NCBI GenBank assembly: GCA_012033335.1 | Contig: JAAURB010000005.1 | Coordinates: forward strand, 23,406-87,405 | Direction of reading: 5' to 3' | Length of the DNA stretch: 64,000 nucleotides | Source: Oscillatoriales cyanobacterium RM2_1_1 | GTDB taxonomy: Bacteria; Cyanobacteriota; Cyanobacteriia; Cyanobacteriales; Microcoleaceae | In this document: positions 18,055 through 26,821 of the stretch, in pieces | How the letters are laid out: every line of letters begins with the position of its first letter | How positions within the stretch are numbered: the stretch's first letter is position 1 | Notes under the pieces: generated by a model | The model's database searches: none | What the model was told of the DNA's origin: nothing | What the model saw: only the letters and a program-made list of their open reading frames with translations | Translations under genes and position numbers: made by a program

Positions 18055-19158
18055 TTACAGAGGAGACAAGCTCTTCATAGCTTTGTTGGCTACGTCGGCG
18101 TAACGTAATTCACCACAGAGAATCTGGCTAAGTAGCCGGGTGGCTGCCGGCACCTTAACCCCGGCCCGATAGCCTACCCCAGGAAATCGGTAGAATAACC
18201 CGGCCAATCGTCCCGCCCAGACCATATCTGCGCCCCACTCCTGGTGCATCACCTGGGTATACTGTTCTAATGCACCATTGACTCCTGCAAGGGACTGATC
18301 AATGGCTTCTGCTGCCTTAACGCCACTGAGAATCGCCGGACGAATCCCTTCTCCCGACAGGGGATCTGACAGACTAGCGGCCTCACCAACGATAACGGCA
18401 TTCTGGGTGTGGAGGGGCTTATCCCCATCCCATAATCTCAGAGGATGCTCGTGGATGGGTTGATGGTTAGGAATGCCAGCTTTGTCAGTGTACTTCGTCA
18501 GTTCTTCGAGGAGATTTTTAGGTTCTCCCCCCCGGAAGGTCGCAACACTAAGGGAATAGCCATCCGCCTTAGGAAATCCCCAAATATTGCCATTTTTCAC
18601 CATACCAAATTCAAAGGTTGGCATCTGATCATCAAAACTCCCTAACTCCATCACCAAACTCTTGCGAGGCTTGGATTGCTTGAGCTTGAGCCATTGAGCC
18701 GTTGGCCCCTGGGCTCCATCAGCCCCAATCAAGTATCGACCCATCACAGCCCCAGTTGGAGTATTCACCTGCCAGCTATCTCCCTGGAAGTTGATCCCAG
18801 TCACCTCAGTCTGATCCCGCAATTCTGCTCCTTGCCCCTGGGCTTGTTGCATGAGAAACTGATCGAAAACATCCCGTCTGACCATCCACATCGGCTTGGC
18901 AATATTGGTCTCGACGGGATCCGTCAGTTTCCAGGTGTAGCGGATCTGTTCAACGGTGGTAGAAATTGCTGGAGTAAAATCAAAGTCAAACCACTGGGCG
19001 ATCGCTGGAGAAACCCCTCCCCCACAAGGCTTTATCCGAGGCCAGGAGGATCTTTCGAGTACCAGAACCGAGCGTCCCCGCTTCGCCAAATGATAAGCAG
19101 CCGCACCTCCGGCAGGGCCAGCTCCAATAATAATGCAATCAAACATAGGGGTATGCAT
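18055..19158 (-). CDS. Geranylgeranyl-reductase-family flavoprotein
   Basis: FAD-dependent oxidoreductase of 367 residues. The Rossmann motif IIIGAGPAGGAAAYHLAKRG is at residues 9-28. The GGR-family PCGGGVSP is at about 44-51, and the second FAD motif VGEAASLSDPLSGEGI is near 260. It belongs to the group that reduces isoprenoid chains, but it is shorter than and different from chlorophyll-pathway ChlP of about 405 residues. A paralogue acting on another prenyl lipid is likely. It is a single gene with 275 bases to frr. The start MHTPMFDC could shift four residues to MFDC. Confidence 0.85.
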   Translation of the reverse strand: MHTPMFDCIIIGAGPAGGAAAYHLAKRGRSVLVLERSSWPRIKPCGGGVSPAIAQWFDFDFTPAISTTVEQIRYTWKLTDPVETNIAKPMWMVRRDVFDQFLMQQAQGQGAELRDQTEVTGINFQGDSWQVNTPTGAVMGRYLIGADGAQGPTAQWLKLKQSKPRKSLVMELGSFDDQMPTFEFGMVKNGNIWGFPKADGYSLSVATFRGGEPKNLLEELTKYTDKAGIPNHQPIHEHPLRLWDGDKPLHTQNAVIVGEAASLSDPLSGEGIRPAILSGVKAAEAIDQSLAGVNGALEQYTQVMHQEWGADMVWAGRLAGLFYRFPGVGYRAGVKVPAATRLLSQILCGELRYADVANKAMKSLSPL

Positions 19159-19433
19159 TCAGTTCTAATGTTTAGTTCTAATGTGTTTTCAAGGATCAAC
19201 AGGACGCGAGCTAGAGACCTGCAACCTCAGAGGGTATTTGGTCGGAGGGTGGTTGAAAAGTCGGATTGGTGATCCGATGGACGGGGCAGCGCCGCTTAGA
19301 CCACTATATTCCTATGGTTAAGTTCAATGGTGGTTCAGTTGGCTGGGGCTGCCTGACAACTTTTTCACTTTCCTCAACCTATTCTAGCCTCTGATCTAGC
19401 CCCCTGCCCCCTTGTCAATGTCTGGGAAATGGA

Positions 19434-19982
19434 TTAAACCGTCAGGATATCTTTCTCTTTTTCTGCCAGGATTTCATCAATCCTGGCAATGTATTTGTCC
19501 GTCAGCTTTTGAATTTGATCCTGCAAATCCCTGGCTTCATCTTCAGACACTTCTTTGCTTTTTTCCTGCTTGCGTACCGCATCGACTGCGTCCCGACGTA
19601 CATTACGAACGGCCACTTTGCCTTCCTCGGCATATTTACTGGCCACTTTAACCAGTTCTTTCCGGCGATCGCTGGTCAGAGGGGGAATATTCAGACGAAT
19701 CACAGAACCATCATTACTGGGGGTCAGCCCAATATCTGACATGGAAATCGATTTTTCAACTAGACTTAGACTTCCCCGGTCAAAGGGTTGGATCGTAATC
19801 GTTGAAGCGTCGGGGGTGTTGATACTGGCCAGGGATTTGAGAGGAGTTGGAGTGCCATAATACTCCACCATAATCCGATCCAATAACGAGGTACTGGCCC
19901 GTCCGGTTCGAATCGTATTAAAAGACCATTGAGTAGACTCAATTGCCTTTTGCATTGAGGATTCAATTTCAGCTAACTTCAC
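19434..19982 (-). CDS. frr: Ribosome recycling factor
   Basis: Splits post-termination ribosomes together with EF-G. The 182-residue product has the full family pattern: the N-terminal helix ([21 protein letters not shown]), the beta domain with [15 protein letters not shown], and the C-terminal helices [14 protein letters not shown]. It begins inside the end of pyrH (14-base overlap), the usual pyrH-frr pairing. Translation is probably coupled to pyrH. Confidence 0.97.
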   Translation of the reverse strand: MKLAEIESSMQKAIESTQWSFNTIRTGRASTSLLDRIMVEYYGTPTPLKSLASINTPDASTITIQPFDRGSLSLVEKSISMSDIGLTPSNDGSVIRLNIPPLTSDRRKELVKVASKYAEEGKVAVRNVRRDAVDAVRKQEKSKEVSEDEARDLQDQIQKLTDKYIARIDEILAEKEKDILTV

Positions 19983-20697
19983 ACAAACCTCCTACAAATG
20001 TTCCAACATGTTCTCCGCCGACGGCGCGGCTGATGTTTCCCCGAACATTCAGATCAAACACGATAATCGGAATGTTATTTTCTTTACAAAGCGCGATCGC
20101 AGTGCTGTCCATCACCCGCAGATCATGATTGAGCACATGACCATAGGTTAAAGTATTGTAGCGCCGCGCCTGGGGATTGAGTTTGGGATCTGAATCGTAA
20201 ATTCCATCCACTTTGGTTGCTTTAAAAATCACCTCAGCATCAATTTCGGCAGCTCGCAGGGCAGCGGTTGTATCCGTGGTAAAAAAGGGATTTCCTGAAC
20301 CTGCGCCAAAAATCACAACCCGGTTCAGTTCCAGATGGCGAATCGCCTTACGACGAATATAGGGTTCAGCAATCTCCTGCATGGCGATCGCCGTTTGGAC
20401 TCGGGTGGGAACATTGATTTGCTCCAGACAATCCTGCAATGTAATCGCATTCATCACCGTAGCGATCATTCCCACATAATCCGCTGTCGCCCGATCCATT
20501 CCCGCCGATGCCGCCTTCATCCCACGAAAAATATTGCCTCCCCCCACCACAATCGCCACCTGAACACCCTGGGCGACAACTTCTCCAATTTCCTGAGCAA
20601 TTTCTTGAACAACACCGGGATCAATTCCATAGCCCAAATCACCCATGAGGGCTTCCCCACTGAGCTTGAGCAAAACTCGCTTATAGGCTTGACCCAT
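19969..20697 (-). CDS. pyrH: Uridylate kinase
   Basis: Phosphorylates UMP to UDP in pyrimidine synthesis. Family blocks are [38 protein letters not shown] and [11 protein letters not shown] (here [11 protein letters not shown]). The start at 20697 ([14 protein letters not shown]) is preferred to 20745 because the 16 extra residues are low-complexity and a GGGGGTG element precedes 20697. It forms a two-gene unit with frr. The gap upstream (20698-20925) shows no gene. Confidence 0.97.
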   Translation of the reverse strand: MGQAYKRVLLKLSGEALMGDLGYGIDPGVVQEIAQEIGEVVAQGVQVAIVVGGGNIFRGMKAASAGMDRATADYVGMIATVMNAITLQDCLEQINVPTRVQTAIAMQEIAEPYIRRKAIRHLELNRVVIFGAGSGNPFFTTDTTAALRAAEIDAEVIFKATKVDGIYDSDPKLNPQARRYNTLTYGHVLNHDLRVMDSTAIALCKENNIPIIVFDLNVRGNISRAVGGEHVGTFVGGLCEVS

Positions 20698-20925
20698 ATT
20701 CACCCCCGCACTGCCACTGACCCAAACCGTTGAGCTTGACTCCAAACCGTTCCTGAAGCATCAAAAATCTATCCTCAGGAGGCAGGGGTACTCGAACCAA
20801 AACTGGGGTAATCATAGTGTTAAACGTGCTGTAAGTAATGAGAAGAGTTCAAGCAATCTCCCAACTTAAGATACCAAAAACCCTGGAATCTGAATGAACA
20901 AATTTTGCTGGATTTCTGGATTGAA

Positions 20926-21468
20926 TTAACGTCGCCAGCAAATCGGATCCCCTACGGGAATAGTTGTAACAGGATCAATGGATTGATTCTGAAGTAACTG
21001 CGTAATGGCCAATCTCAAATAGGGTGTACTTACAGATTCAGGAGTTTCAGGACTATCATCGATTTGCCCTCGATAGCGGAGAACTCCTTGATGGTCGAGA
21101 AGAAAGGCTTCAGGTAACAGCTCAGCCCCAAAGCTAGCGGCCACATCCTGGGTAACATCTCGAACATAGGGAAAATTTAAACCGTGGCTAGCTGCAAAGA
21201 TTTTCATCTCCTCAAAATTGTCTTCAGGAGATTGGGCAATGTCATTGGGATTGATGCCTACGAGGATTACACCCTGCCCTTGATAATCTTGCTGAATTTG
21301 TTTGAGCCGGTCAATATAGAGCTGTACATGGGCCGACTGATTGGATAGAAAGACTACCCCAACCACCTGAAACTTTTCCAGATAACGGGCAAGATGATGT
21401 ACCCCGCCATCGACCCCAGGAAGCTCAAAGTCAGGAGCATAGCTATTGATTGAAGTTCCCTTCATCAT
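20926..21468 (-). CDS. Thioredoxin/AhpC-fold protein lacking the active-site cysteines
   Basis: The 180-residue product follows the redoxin family with the N-terminal APDFELPGVDGG, then LVGINPND, FPYVRD and the R-G-Q-I-D-D segment. The position that normally reads F-x-C-N-H-C-P-Y-V reads FLSNQSAHV, so both redox cysteines are Ser. The usual C-terminal G-C-x-I-x-W is GDPICW. The protein should not work as a thiol-disulfide enzyme; a chaperone-like or binding role is possible. It is a single gene on the minus strand. Confidence 0.8.
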   Translation of the reverse strand: MMKGTSINSYAPDFELPGVDGGVHHLARYLEKFQVVGVVFLSNQSAHVQLYIDRLKQIQQDYQGQGVILVGINPNDIAQSPEDNFEEMKIFAASHGLNFPYVRDVTQDVAASFGAELLPEAFLLDHQGVLRYRGQIDDSPETPESVSTPYLRLAITQLLQNQSIDPVTTIPVGDPICWRR

Positions 21469-21598
21469 GAGGAATTGTCCAGTCAGAACTTTTCAGTTAG
21501 AGTTTGCCAATTGAAGCTTGCCAGTTGGAGCTTTTTAGTCAGAGGTCGATTAGAGCTTACCCATTAAACTTTGCAAACTTTGCCAGCTAGAGCTGACA
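21469..21598. repeat. Degenerate tandem repeats between the redoxin and protease genes
   Basis: Imperfect units of about 14 bases related to GCCAGTTGGAGCTT recur four to five times (TTCAGTTAGAGTTT, GCCAATTGAAGCTT, GCCAGTTGGAGCTT, GCCAGCTAGAGCTG). They resemble, in style but not sequence, the short tandem repeats at 513, 33340 and 41790. Confidence 0.5.
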
Positions 21599-22272
21599 TT
21601 AACTTGCAGACCGCTCACGAAATTCAATCACATCCTGTTTGATTGTGACATCATACCGACCAAAAAAGTCCTGGCCTAGTAAGCCAATGTCTAAGGCCGG
21701 GGCGATCGCCACAGGAATATTCGAGGCTACTGCTCCATCAATACTGACAGAACGAACCAGACCAATGTCTAACTCAACTCCTTTCTGACTGGGGGTGTCT
21801 GCTTTAGTACGGCCAGTGGGCAAGACCCCGAGGAGCTCTGCCATCACAGGGGTAATCACGGTATTACTAGCCCCCGTATCCACCAGCATTTCATAGGATT
21901 GATTCCCATTGAAAAGGACTTGAATCACTGGAATTCCCCCGGAACGCCGGACGATTTTAGCCTCATAGACCCCGGTAGAATTGGCGGGTGTACCTTCGAC
22001 TCCAGCACTGGTAGGAACTTCCAGAATAGGAACCTGGCAAATCTCACCATTGTTGAGGTCAACAAATTCCCCCGAGGCCGTTTCAAAAAAGCATCCCGGA
22101 CGCTCCTGGGCGATCGCCCTTCAATTTGACCGAGAATAATAGCGGCTAAACCAGCCCACACCATGAATAATCCCAAGGGCCGAACCCATAACTGAAGTGA
22201 AGATCGACTGAAAACCGTTGGGATCAGCATCGGATGATCTTTTTGCAAAAAGTTTGAAGATGGATTAATCAT
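21599..22272 (-). CDS. Retropepsin-like aspartic protease, membrane-anchored (frame broken)
   Basis: Predicted clan AA protease. An N-terminal hydrophobic segment LGLFMVWAGLAAIILG anchors or exports it. The protease half has the active-site LVDTGASNT and the flap-side IGLLGQDFF. The two frames join if the CCC at 22117-22119 (GGG on the coding strand, directly beside a HIP1 octamer) is lengthened by one. The joined protein then reads AIAQERPGCFFETASGEFVDLN and is 224 residues long. As a single-domain retropepsin it should act as a dimer. The natural target is unknown. Confidence 0.8.
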
Positions 22273-22321
22273 AAAAGTTTTGTTTATAAAACTATCACCT
22301 ACAGCAACCCTGTCTCATTCG

Positions 22322-22403
22322 TGAAAAAGATTAGAGAGGGGTTTAGGGACGAAGTCCCCAGGAAGGGGGCATTGCCCCTTTAACCCCCCTTTTCACCAAT
22401 AAT
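22322..22403 (+). repeat. Degenerate relative of repeat family A core
   Basis: AGAGAGGGGTTTAGGGACGAAGTCCCCAGG and GGGGGCATTGCCCCTTTAACCCCCC recall the core of copies 1 and 4, but neither TAAGTAG end is present. It lies between the divergent protease and carA genes. Confidence 0.4.
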
Positions 22404-22601
22404 TTGTGATTGCTATATCTATCTTTCGACCGGAATCAGCAATGATTTAGATGATTACGCCTTATTTTACCAAGGGAAAATTCTACTGTCACTAAACCCT
22501 GAAATTTGTCGAGGTTTATTCACTCAAGGACTGGTCACAATCCAGAAAGTTTGGAATAATCAAATTCAACTTATGGTGGCAAAGTCATGGTGACAAAGTC
22601 T

Positions 22602-23761
22602 ATGTCAATCCCAAATCCTCAAGCGGCTCTCCTGGTTCTAGCAGATGGTACGGCTTATCCGGGCTACTCCTTTGGTGTATCTGGCACTGTGATTGGAGAA
22701 GTCGTCTTCAATACGGGGATCACCGGATATCAAGAGATCCTCACTGATCCGAGTTATTGTGGACAGATCGTGACATTTACTTATCCAGAATTGGGCAATA
22801 CAGGGATAAACCCAGAGGATGAAGAATCAGCCCGACCCCAGGTCAGAGGGCGATCGCCCGAAACATCTGTTTTACGCCGAGCAATTGGCGATCCACAGAA
22901 TCTCTGCCCGACTATTTCAAGCGCCATCATGTGTTGGGAATCTATGGTGTTGACACCCGGGCCTTGACCCGCCATATTCGCTCTGTTGGGGCCATGAATG
23001 GGGCGATTTCGACGGAGGTTCTCGATCCAGGGGAACTTCAGGAACGGATACAGAGTGCTCCTACCATGGCGGGGCTGAACCTGGTGAAAGAAGTTACCAC
23101 CCCAACCATATATGAATGGTCTGAGCCAACGGACTCAGCCTGGGAATTTAGTTCTACCCTGCAAACGGCAGACGGGGAATCAGGTCAACCTCCCTACACA
23201 GTAGTTGCCCTAGATTTTGGGATCAAACGCAATATTCTGAGGCGTTTGGTGAGCTACGGTTGTCGGGTGATTGTGGTTCCGGCCAATACTCCAGTAGCAG
23301 ATATCCTCAGCTACAATCCTGACGGTATCTTCCTCTCCAATGGCCCTGGGGATCCAGCAGCCAATCAGCAGGGAATTGCAACCGTCAGCGCTTTAATGAA
23401 CCAGGAAACCCCGATATTTGGCATCTGTATGGGACATCAAATTCTCGGGTTGTCCTTGGGGGGTGAGAGCTTTAAACTCAAGTTTGGTCATCGGGGACTG
23501 AATCATCCCTGCGGCTTACGACAACAAGTCGAAATCACCAGTCAAAATCATGGATTTGCAATTCATTCTGAAAACCTGATGGCGGACGTGGAGATCACTC
23601 ACTTGAATTTGAATGATCGAACAATTGCCGGATTGAAACATAAAACCCTGCCCATATTTTCGGTACAATATCATCCGGAAGCTAGTCCTGGCCCCCATGA
23701 TTCGGACTACTTATTTGCCCAATTTGTTCAAGCCATGGAACAGACTCGTACCCGTGTCTAG
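22602..23761 (+). CDS. carA: Carbamoyl-phosphate synthase small subunit (frame broken)
   Basis: Glutaminase subunit that feeds ammonia to CarB for arginine and pyrimidine synthesis. The N-terminal domain reads [17 protein letters not shown]. The class I amidotransferase domain has the nucleophile in [15 protein letters not shown] and His/Glu in [13 protein letters not shown]. The frame breaks at the GGG of 22848-22850, beside a HIP1 octamer. One more G gives [16 protein letters not shown] and a 386-residue protein of normal length. The start at 22602 (MSIPNPQAA) is favoured over 22587, because upstream ATGGTGRCAAAGTC is a 14-bp tandem duplication (22573-22600) that carries the other ATGs. Confidence 0.92.
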
Positions 23762-23812
23762 GGGTTTGTTCAACAGGGGTTTATTTAACAGGGATTTGTT
23801 CAATCATCTCTA

Positions 23813-25702
23813 TCAATCTCCATACATAAATCCACCTCCAATCCCCTGATCAGGATGCCGCAGCCTAACACTTTTGTAAACTGGAACAGAAGCGCAGGGA
23901 AGTTTTGCAGCCCAACACCTGAGGGCTCGGCTGTCCGGGCGAAAATACTGAACATCGTTCACCTGTTCCACTAAAAGTTTGGTTTTGGGCAATTCGGGTG
24001 GCAAGATCAAACGATTGCGAGATTCACCACTGATTAGTATTATCAACGTCAAACTGGCTAAAAATAGCGAAATAAAAGTCAGCCTAAGGGGGAAAATTTG
24101 CTGGGGCTTTGAGTTTATTCCCTCTGGATTTATTCCCTCTGAATTGATTCCTTTTAAATTGATTCTCTGATTTTTTTTCCCTGAAAGCCAGGACAAAATG
24201 CCCTGGCTGATACTGGCGGTTATCAAAGCGGGAACCAGGACAAAATATCCCAGACCAAATCTGAGTAAAGGACTTTGAGTCATAATAAAAATGATGCCCA
24301 ATAATCCAAGGGCAATGATCCAGGATTGTCCAGGAATCCGATGGCGATTTGATCTGAATAAACTCCAAGGAATCCCAAACCCTGAAATTATGATTGATAA
24401 GGTCATCGCCTGGGACTCTCTTGAACTCAAAAACCAATTCAGCAGCCGGGCAGTTGGAGTTAGGATAGATGAATAAAAAACTTCAGGATTATTCAATTTC
24501 CACCAAAACCGAATGTCATTCACCTCATTAGCAACTATTCTTTGATTTTCTGTAATTAACCATGGGACATCAAAACATAGTGCTGTAGAGGGATAAAGTG
24601 GACATCCAGAAGTAGTAACTGCCACAGCTAGCATCGGCAACAATCCCAATGCTATAACTAATAGAGCTAGAATAACCCGTGAATACTGGAAGGATTTTAT
24701 AGAAGTGTTTGTAGAACTTGATTGGGCAAAAATAAAATAAAAAAATCCAATTCCCAAAAGAGGTAAGGCAGATAGCTTAATCGTGACCGCACCAATAGAT
24801 AAAATCAAGGGAATTAAGCCAGAATCCAGACCATAATGAGAGCTTGGGTAAGCAGAAATTAAATGAGGAGAAATTAAATGAGGAGAAGTTGAGAAAGGAG
24901 AGGTTGAGGGAGGAGAAACCAGAGAATACTTATTTCTATTTTCACTAATGATCAGAATTGACCAGGCGGTTGTAATCACTAAAAATGTAATGGCTATATC
25001 GGCAGAAAATGAAATTAAAATAGGTGCGCCGGTGACAGCAGTCAAGAAATAAACCAATACGGTAACGCCAGTAGCAATACTCAAAAACCAGTCAGAGAAA
25101 CGAGAATTTCCCGACCTGATATGAGTCAGGGTGATGAAAATCTGTAGAGTCGCAATAAAGAAAATAAACCCATTCGTAACAGCACCGACTCGGGAACCTA
25201 AAAAATTAGGAACTAAAGGTGCAGCTAGAGCAAACCAGGATGATGTAAAGCCAAATTTAGCATTAATTAAAGCCACCCCCGGAACCGTCCCAAATTCTGA
25301 TAGCCAGCGAATTGAACCAAAGTGATATAATCCCGTATCAAACCAGACGATTTTCTGACTGGTAAAAGTTGCTGTCACGATGGCTAAACCGAAGCATCCC
25401 AACATTAAACCCGGCGATAAAATAGACAAAAACTGAATAATATCTTGTCGAGTTTTTGAGGGGATTCCGGCCAGAGAAACGAACAGAATCGCCACTACTG
25501 CTCCTATAACAGGAGATAGTGGAAAGACTAAAGAGGTTGCCAGCAAAACGACACAAAGAGTCACTAATCCCAATCCAATGGCAGCAACAAAGCGATCGCC
25601 CCATCGCTCAAAGTGACTGGTTCGCAAAAAATTGAGCCAGGTTAATCCAATAGGAAAGCAAATAAAAATTAGTAAAGTCCAGACTATTAAAAAATACACC
25701 AT
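23813..25702 (-). CDS. Large polytopic membrane protein of the polysaccharide cluster
   Basis: Protein of 629 residues with about a dozen hydrophobic helices. It carries the conserved-looking loop WFDTGLYHFGSIRWLSEFG after the first four helices. This pattern occurs in uncharacterised bacterial membrane proteins (LIC_10190-like) and recalls GT-C glycosyltransferases with an acidic first loop. Two low-complexity insertions, a Ser/Pro/His-Leu-Ile tract near residue 270 and a GIN-S/P-EGIN tract near residue 515, come from short DNA repeats. It is the last gene of the minus-strand cluster. A glycan polymerase or glycosyltransferase role is inferred from context only. Confidence 0.6.
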   Translation of the reverse strand: MVYFLIVWTLLIFICFPIGLTWLNFLRTSHFERWGDRFVAAIGLGLVTLCVVLLATSLVFPLSPVIGAVVAILFVSLAGIPSKTRQDIIQFLSILSPGLMLGCFGLAIVTATFTSQKIVWFDTGLYHFGSIRWLSEFGTVPGVALINAKFGFTSSWFALAAPLVPNFLGSRVGAVTNGFIFFIATLQIFITLTHIRSGNSRFSDWFLSIATGVTVLVYFLTAVTGAPILISFSADIAITFLVITTAWSILIISENRNKYSLVSPPSTSPFSTSPHLISPHLISAYPSSHYGLDSGLIPLILSIGAVTIKLSALPLLGIGFFYFIFAQSSSTNTSIKSFQYSRVILALLVIALGLLPMLAVAVTTSGCPLYPSTALCFDVPWLITENQRIVANEVNDIRFWWKLNNPEVFYSSILTPTARLLNWFLSSRESQAMTLSIIISGFGIPWSLFRSNRHRIPGQSWIIALGLLGIIFIMTQSPLLRFGLGYFVLVPALITASISQGILSWLSGKKNQRINLKGINSEGINPEGINSKPQQIFPLRLTFISLFLASLTLIILISGESRNRLILPPELPKTKLLVEQVNDVQYFRPDSRALRCWAAKLPCASVPVYKSVRLRHPDQGIGGGFMYGD

Positions 25703-25737
25703 AGGATGAATATTAATTATGAATTATGAATGTTATC

Positions 25738-25800
25738 ACAGGGTTTCCAACGCCGCCAACTCTCAAATCTGTACCTCAGGCAGTTAGGCATCGCTATATT
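25738..25800 (-). repeat. Dispersed repeat family B, copy 1 (core deleted)
   Basis: TTTCCAACGCCGCC joins directly to AACTCTCAAATCTGTACCTCA and TTAGGCATCGCTATATT. Both flanks match copies at 41019 and 50042, but the GC-rich hairpin core is missing. Confidence 0.65.
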
Positions 25801-25844
25801 AAGAATAATAGTTGAGAATCATCATTACTGACAATCAGTTTCCA

Positions 25845-26762
25845 TTAACGGTTCTCAGAGGACAATTGATGAGCTAACGTATGGGATTTTTGATTTCGTT
25901 CCCAGAAAAAACCTGAAATATTGGCAACTTGTGAAAGTAAAAATAATGTAGAAACCAATAGTTTGGATTGCTGCATGGGTTGCTGTAATGGATAGCCAAG
26001 TAATTTAAAATAAAATGACAAAGGTTCGACTTTAATTTTTCCTACACCTCTTTTGGCTCGTAATTGATGAAAGTGAAACGCCCCCCGACCATAGTTAAAG
26101 TGTTGCCGCCAGAACTTTAACAAGGTCAAATGATGAGCATGGTAGACCTGAGCATCTGTGACAGAAACCATTGAGTAACCTCGATGGAGCCAGCGATCGC
26201 AAAATTCTCGATCCTCCCCCGCCGCTAATGGAAAACTCGTATCAAATTTACCGATCTGGTGAAAACTCTCTGTGGGTAAAGCAAAGTTATTAGAAGCAAA
26301 AAAACTTGCCTTTTGAGGTTGAGGATTATAGTATTCATACAAAAAATCAATCAATACCTGGCTAGCTGTAGAGAACAAATTTTCTGGTAGAGCATTTAAA
26401 GTTCTGCCTCCAATTAAAGCATTAGGGGTCAGATTAAACTGAGTTTCTAAAGACTTCAACCAGGTTTTGATCGGCTGGCAATCGTCATCTGTAAACACAA
26501 TAAATTGTCCTTTTGCCCGAGTTGCCCCCGTATTTCTTGCACTGGCTGGCCCGGCATTTTTTTGAGTGATCAACTCAATCTCAAGATCTGACTGAAACGG
26601 TTCAATCACAGGGGTTAAAGCCATTGAACTCCCATCATCTACGACAATCACTTCAAAGCGATCTCGAGGATAATCTAGCTGACTTAAAGCTTGCAGGCAA
26701 TTAACAAGTCGTTCAGGTCGGTTGTAGGTCGGGATCACAACTGAAAAATAAATCTCACTCAT
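25845..26762 (-). CDS. GT2-family glycosyltransferase
   Basis: GT-A fold inverting transferase of 305 residues. It starts SVVIPTYNRPERLVNCL, with VIVVDDGSS for nucleotide binding, FTDDDCQP as the DxD metal site and AGEDREFCDRW as the catalytic ED block. A hydrophobic stretch near the C-terminus may associate it with the membrane. It lies in the minus-strand cluster of surface polysaccharide genes, between two membrane proteins. Donor and acceptor are unknown. Confidence 0.9.
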   Translation of the reverse strand: MSEIYFSVVIPTYNRPERLVNCLQALSQLDYPRDRFEVIVVDDGSSMALTPVIEPFQSDLEIELITQKNAGPASARNTGATRAKGQFIVFTDDDCQPIKTWLKSLETQFNLTPNALIGGRTLNALPENLFSTASQVLIDFLYEYYNPQPQKASFFASNNFALPTESFHQIGKFDTSFPLAAGEDREFCDRWLHRGYSMVSVTDAQVYHAHHLTLLKFWRQHFNYGRGAFHFHQLRAKRGVGKIKVEPLSFYFKLLGYPLQQPMQQSKLLVSTLFLLSQVANISGFFWERNQKSHTLAHQLSSENR

Positions 26763-26821
26763 GGTTTTTGGTGCTAAATTTTCAAGGTTTATTTCTAGGA
26801 ATTTATGGCTAATGATTTAGA

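Noticed and set aside
20786..20806. tRNA-like GTTCGA-type word upstream of pyrH
   Set aside because: No cloverleaf can be formed around it.
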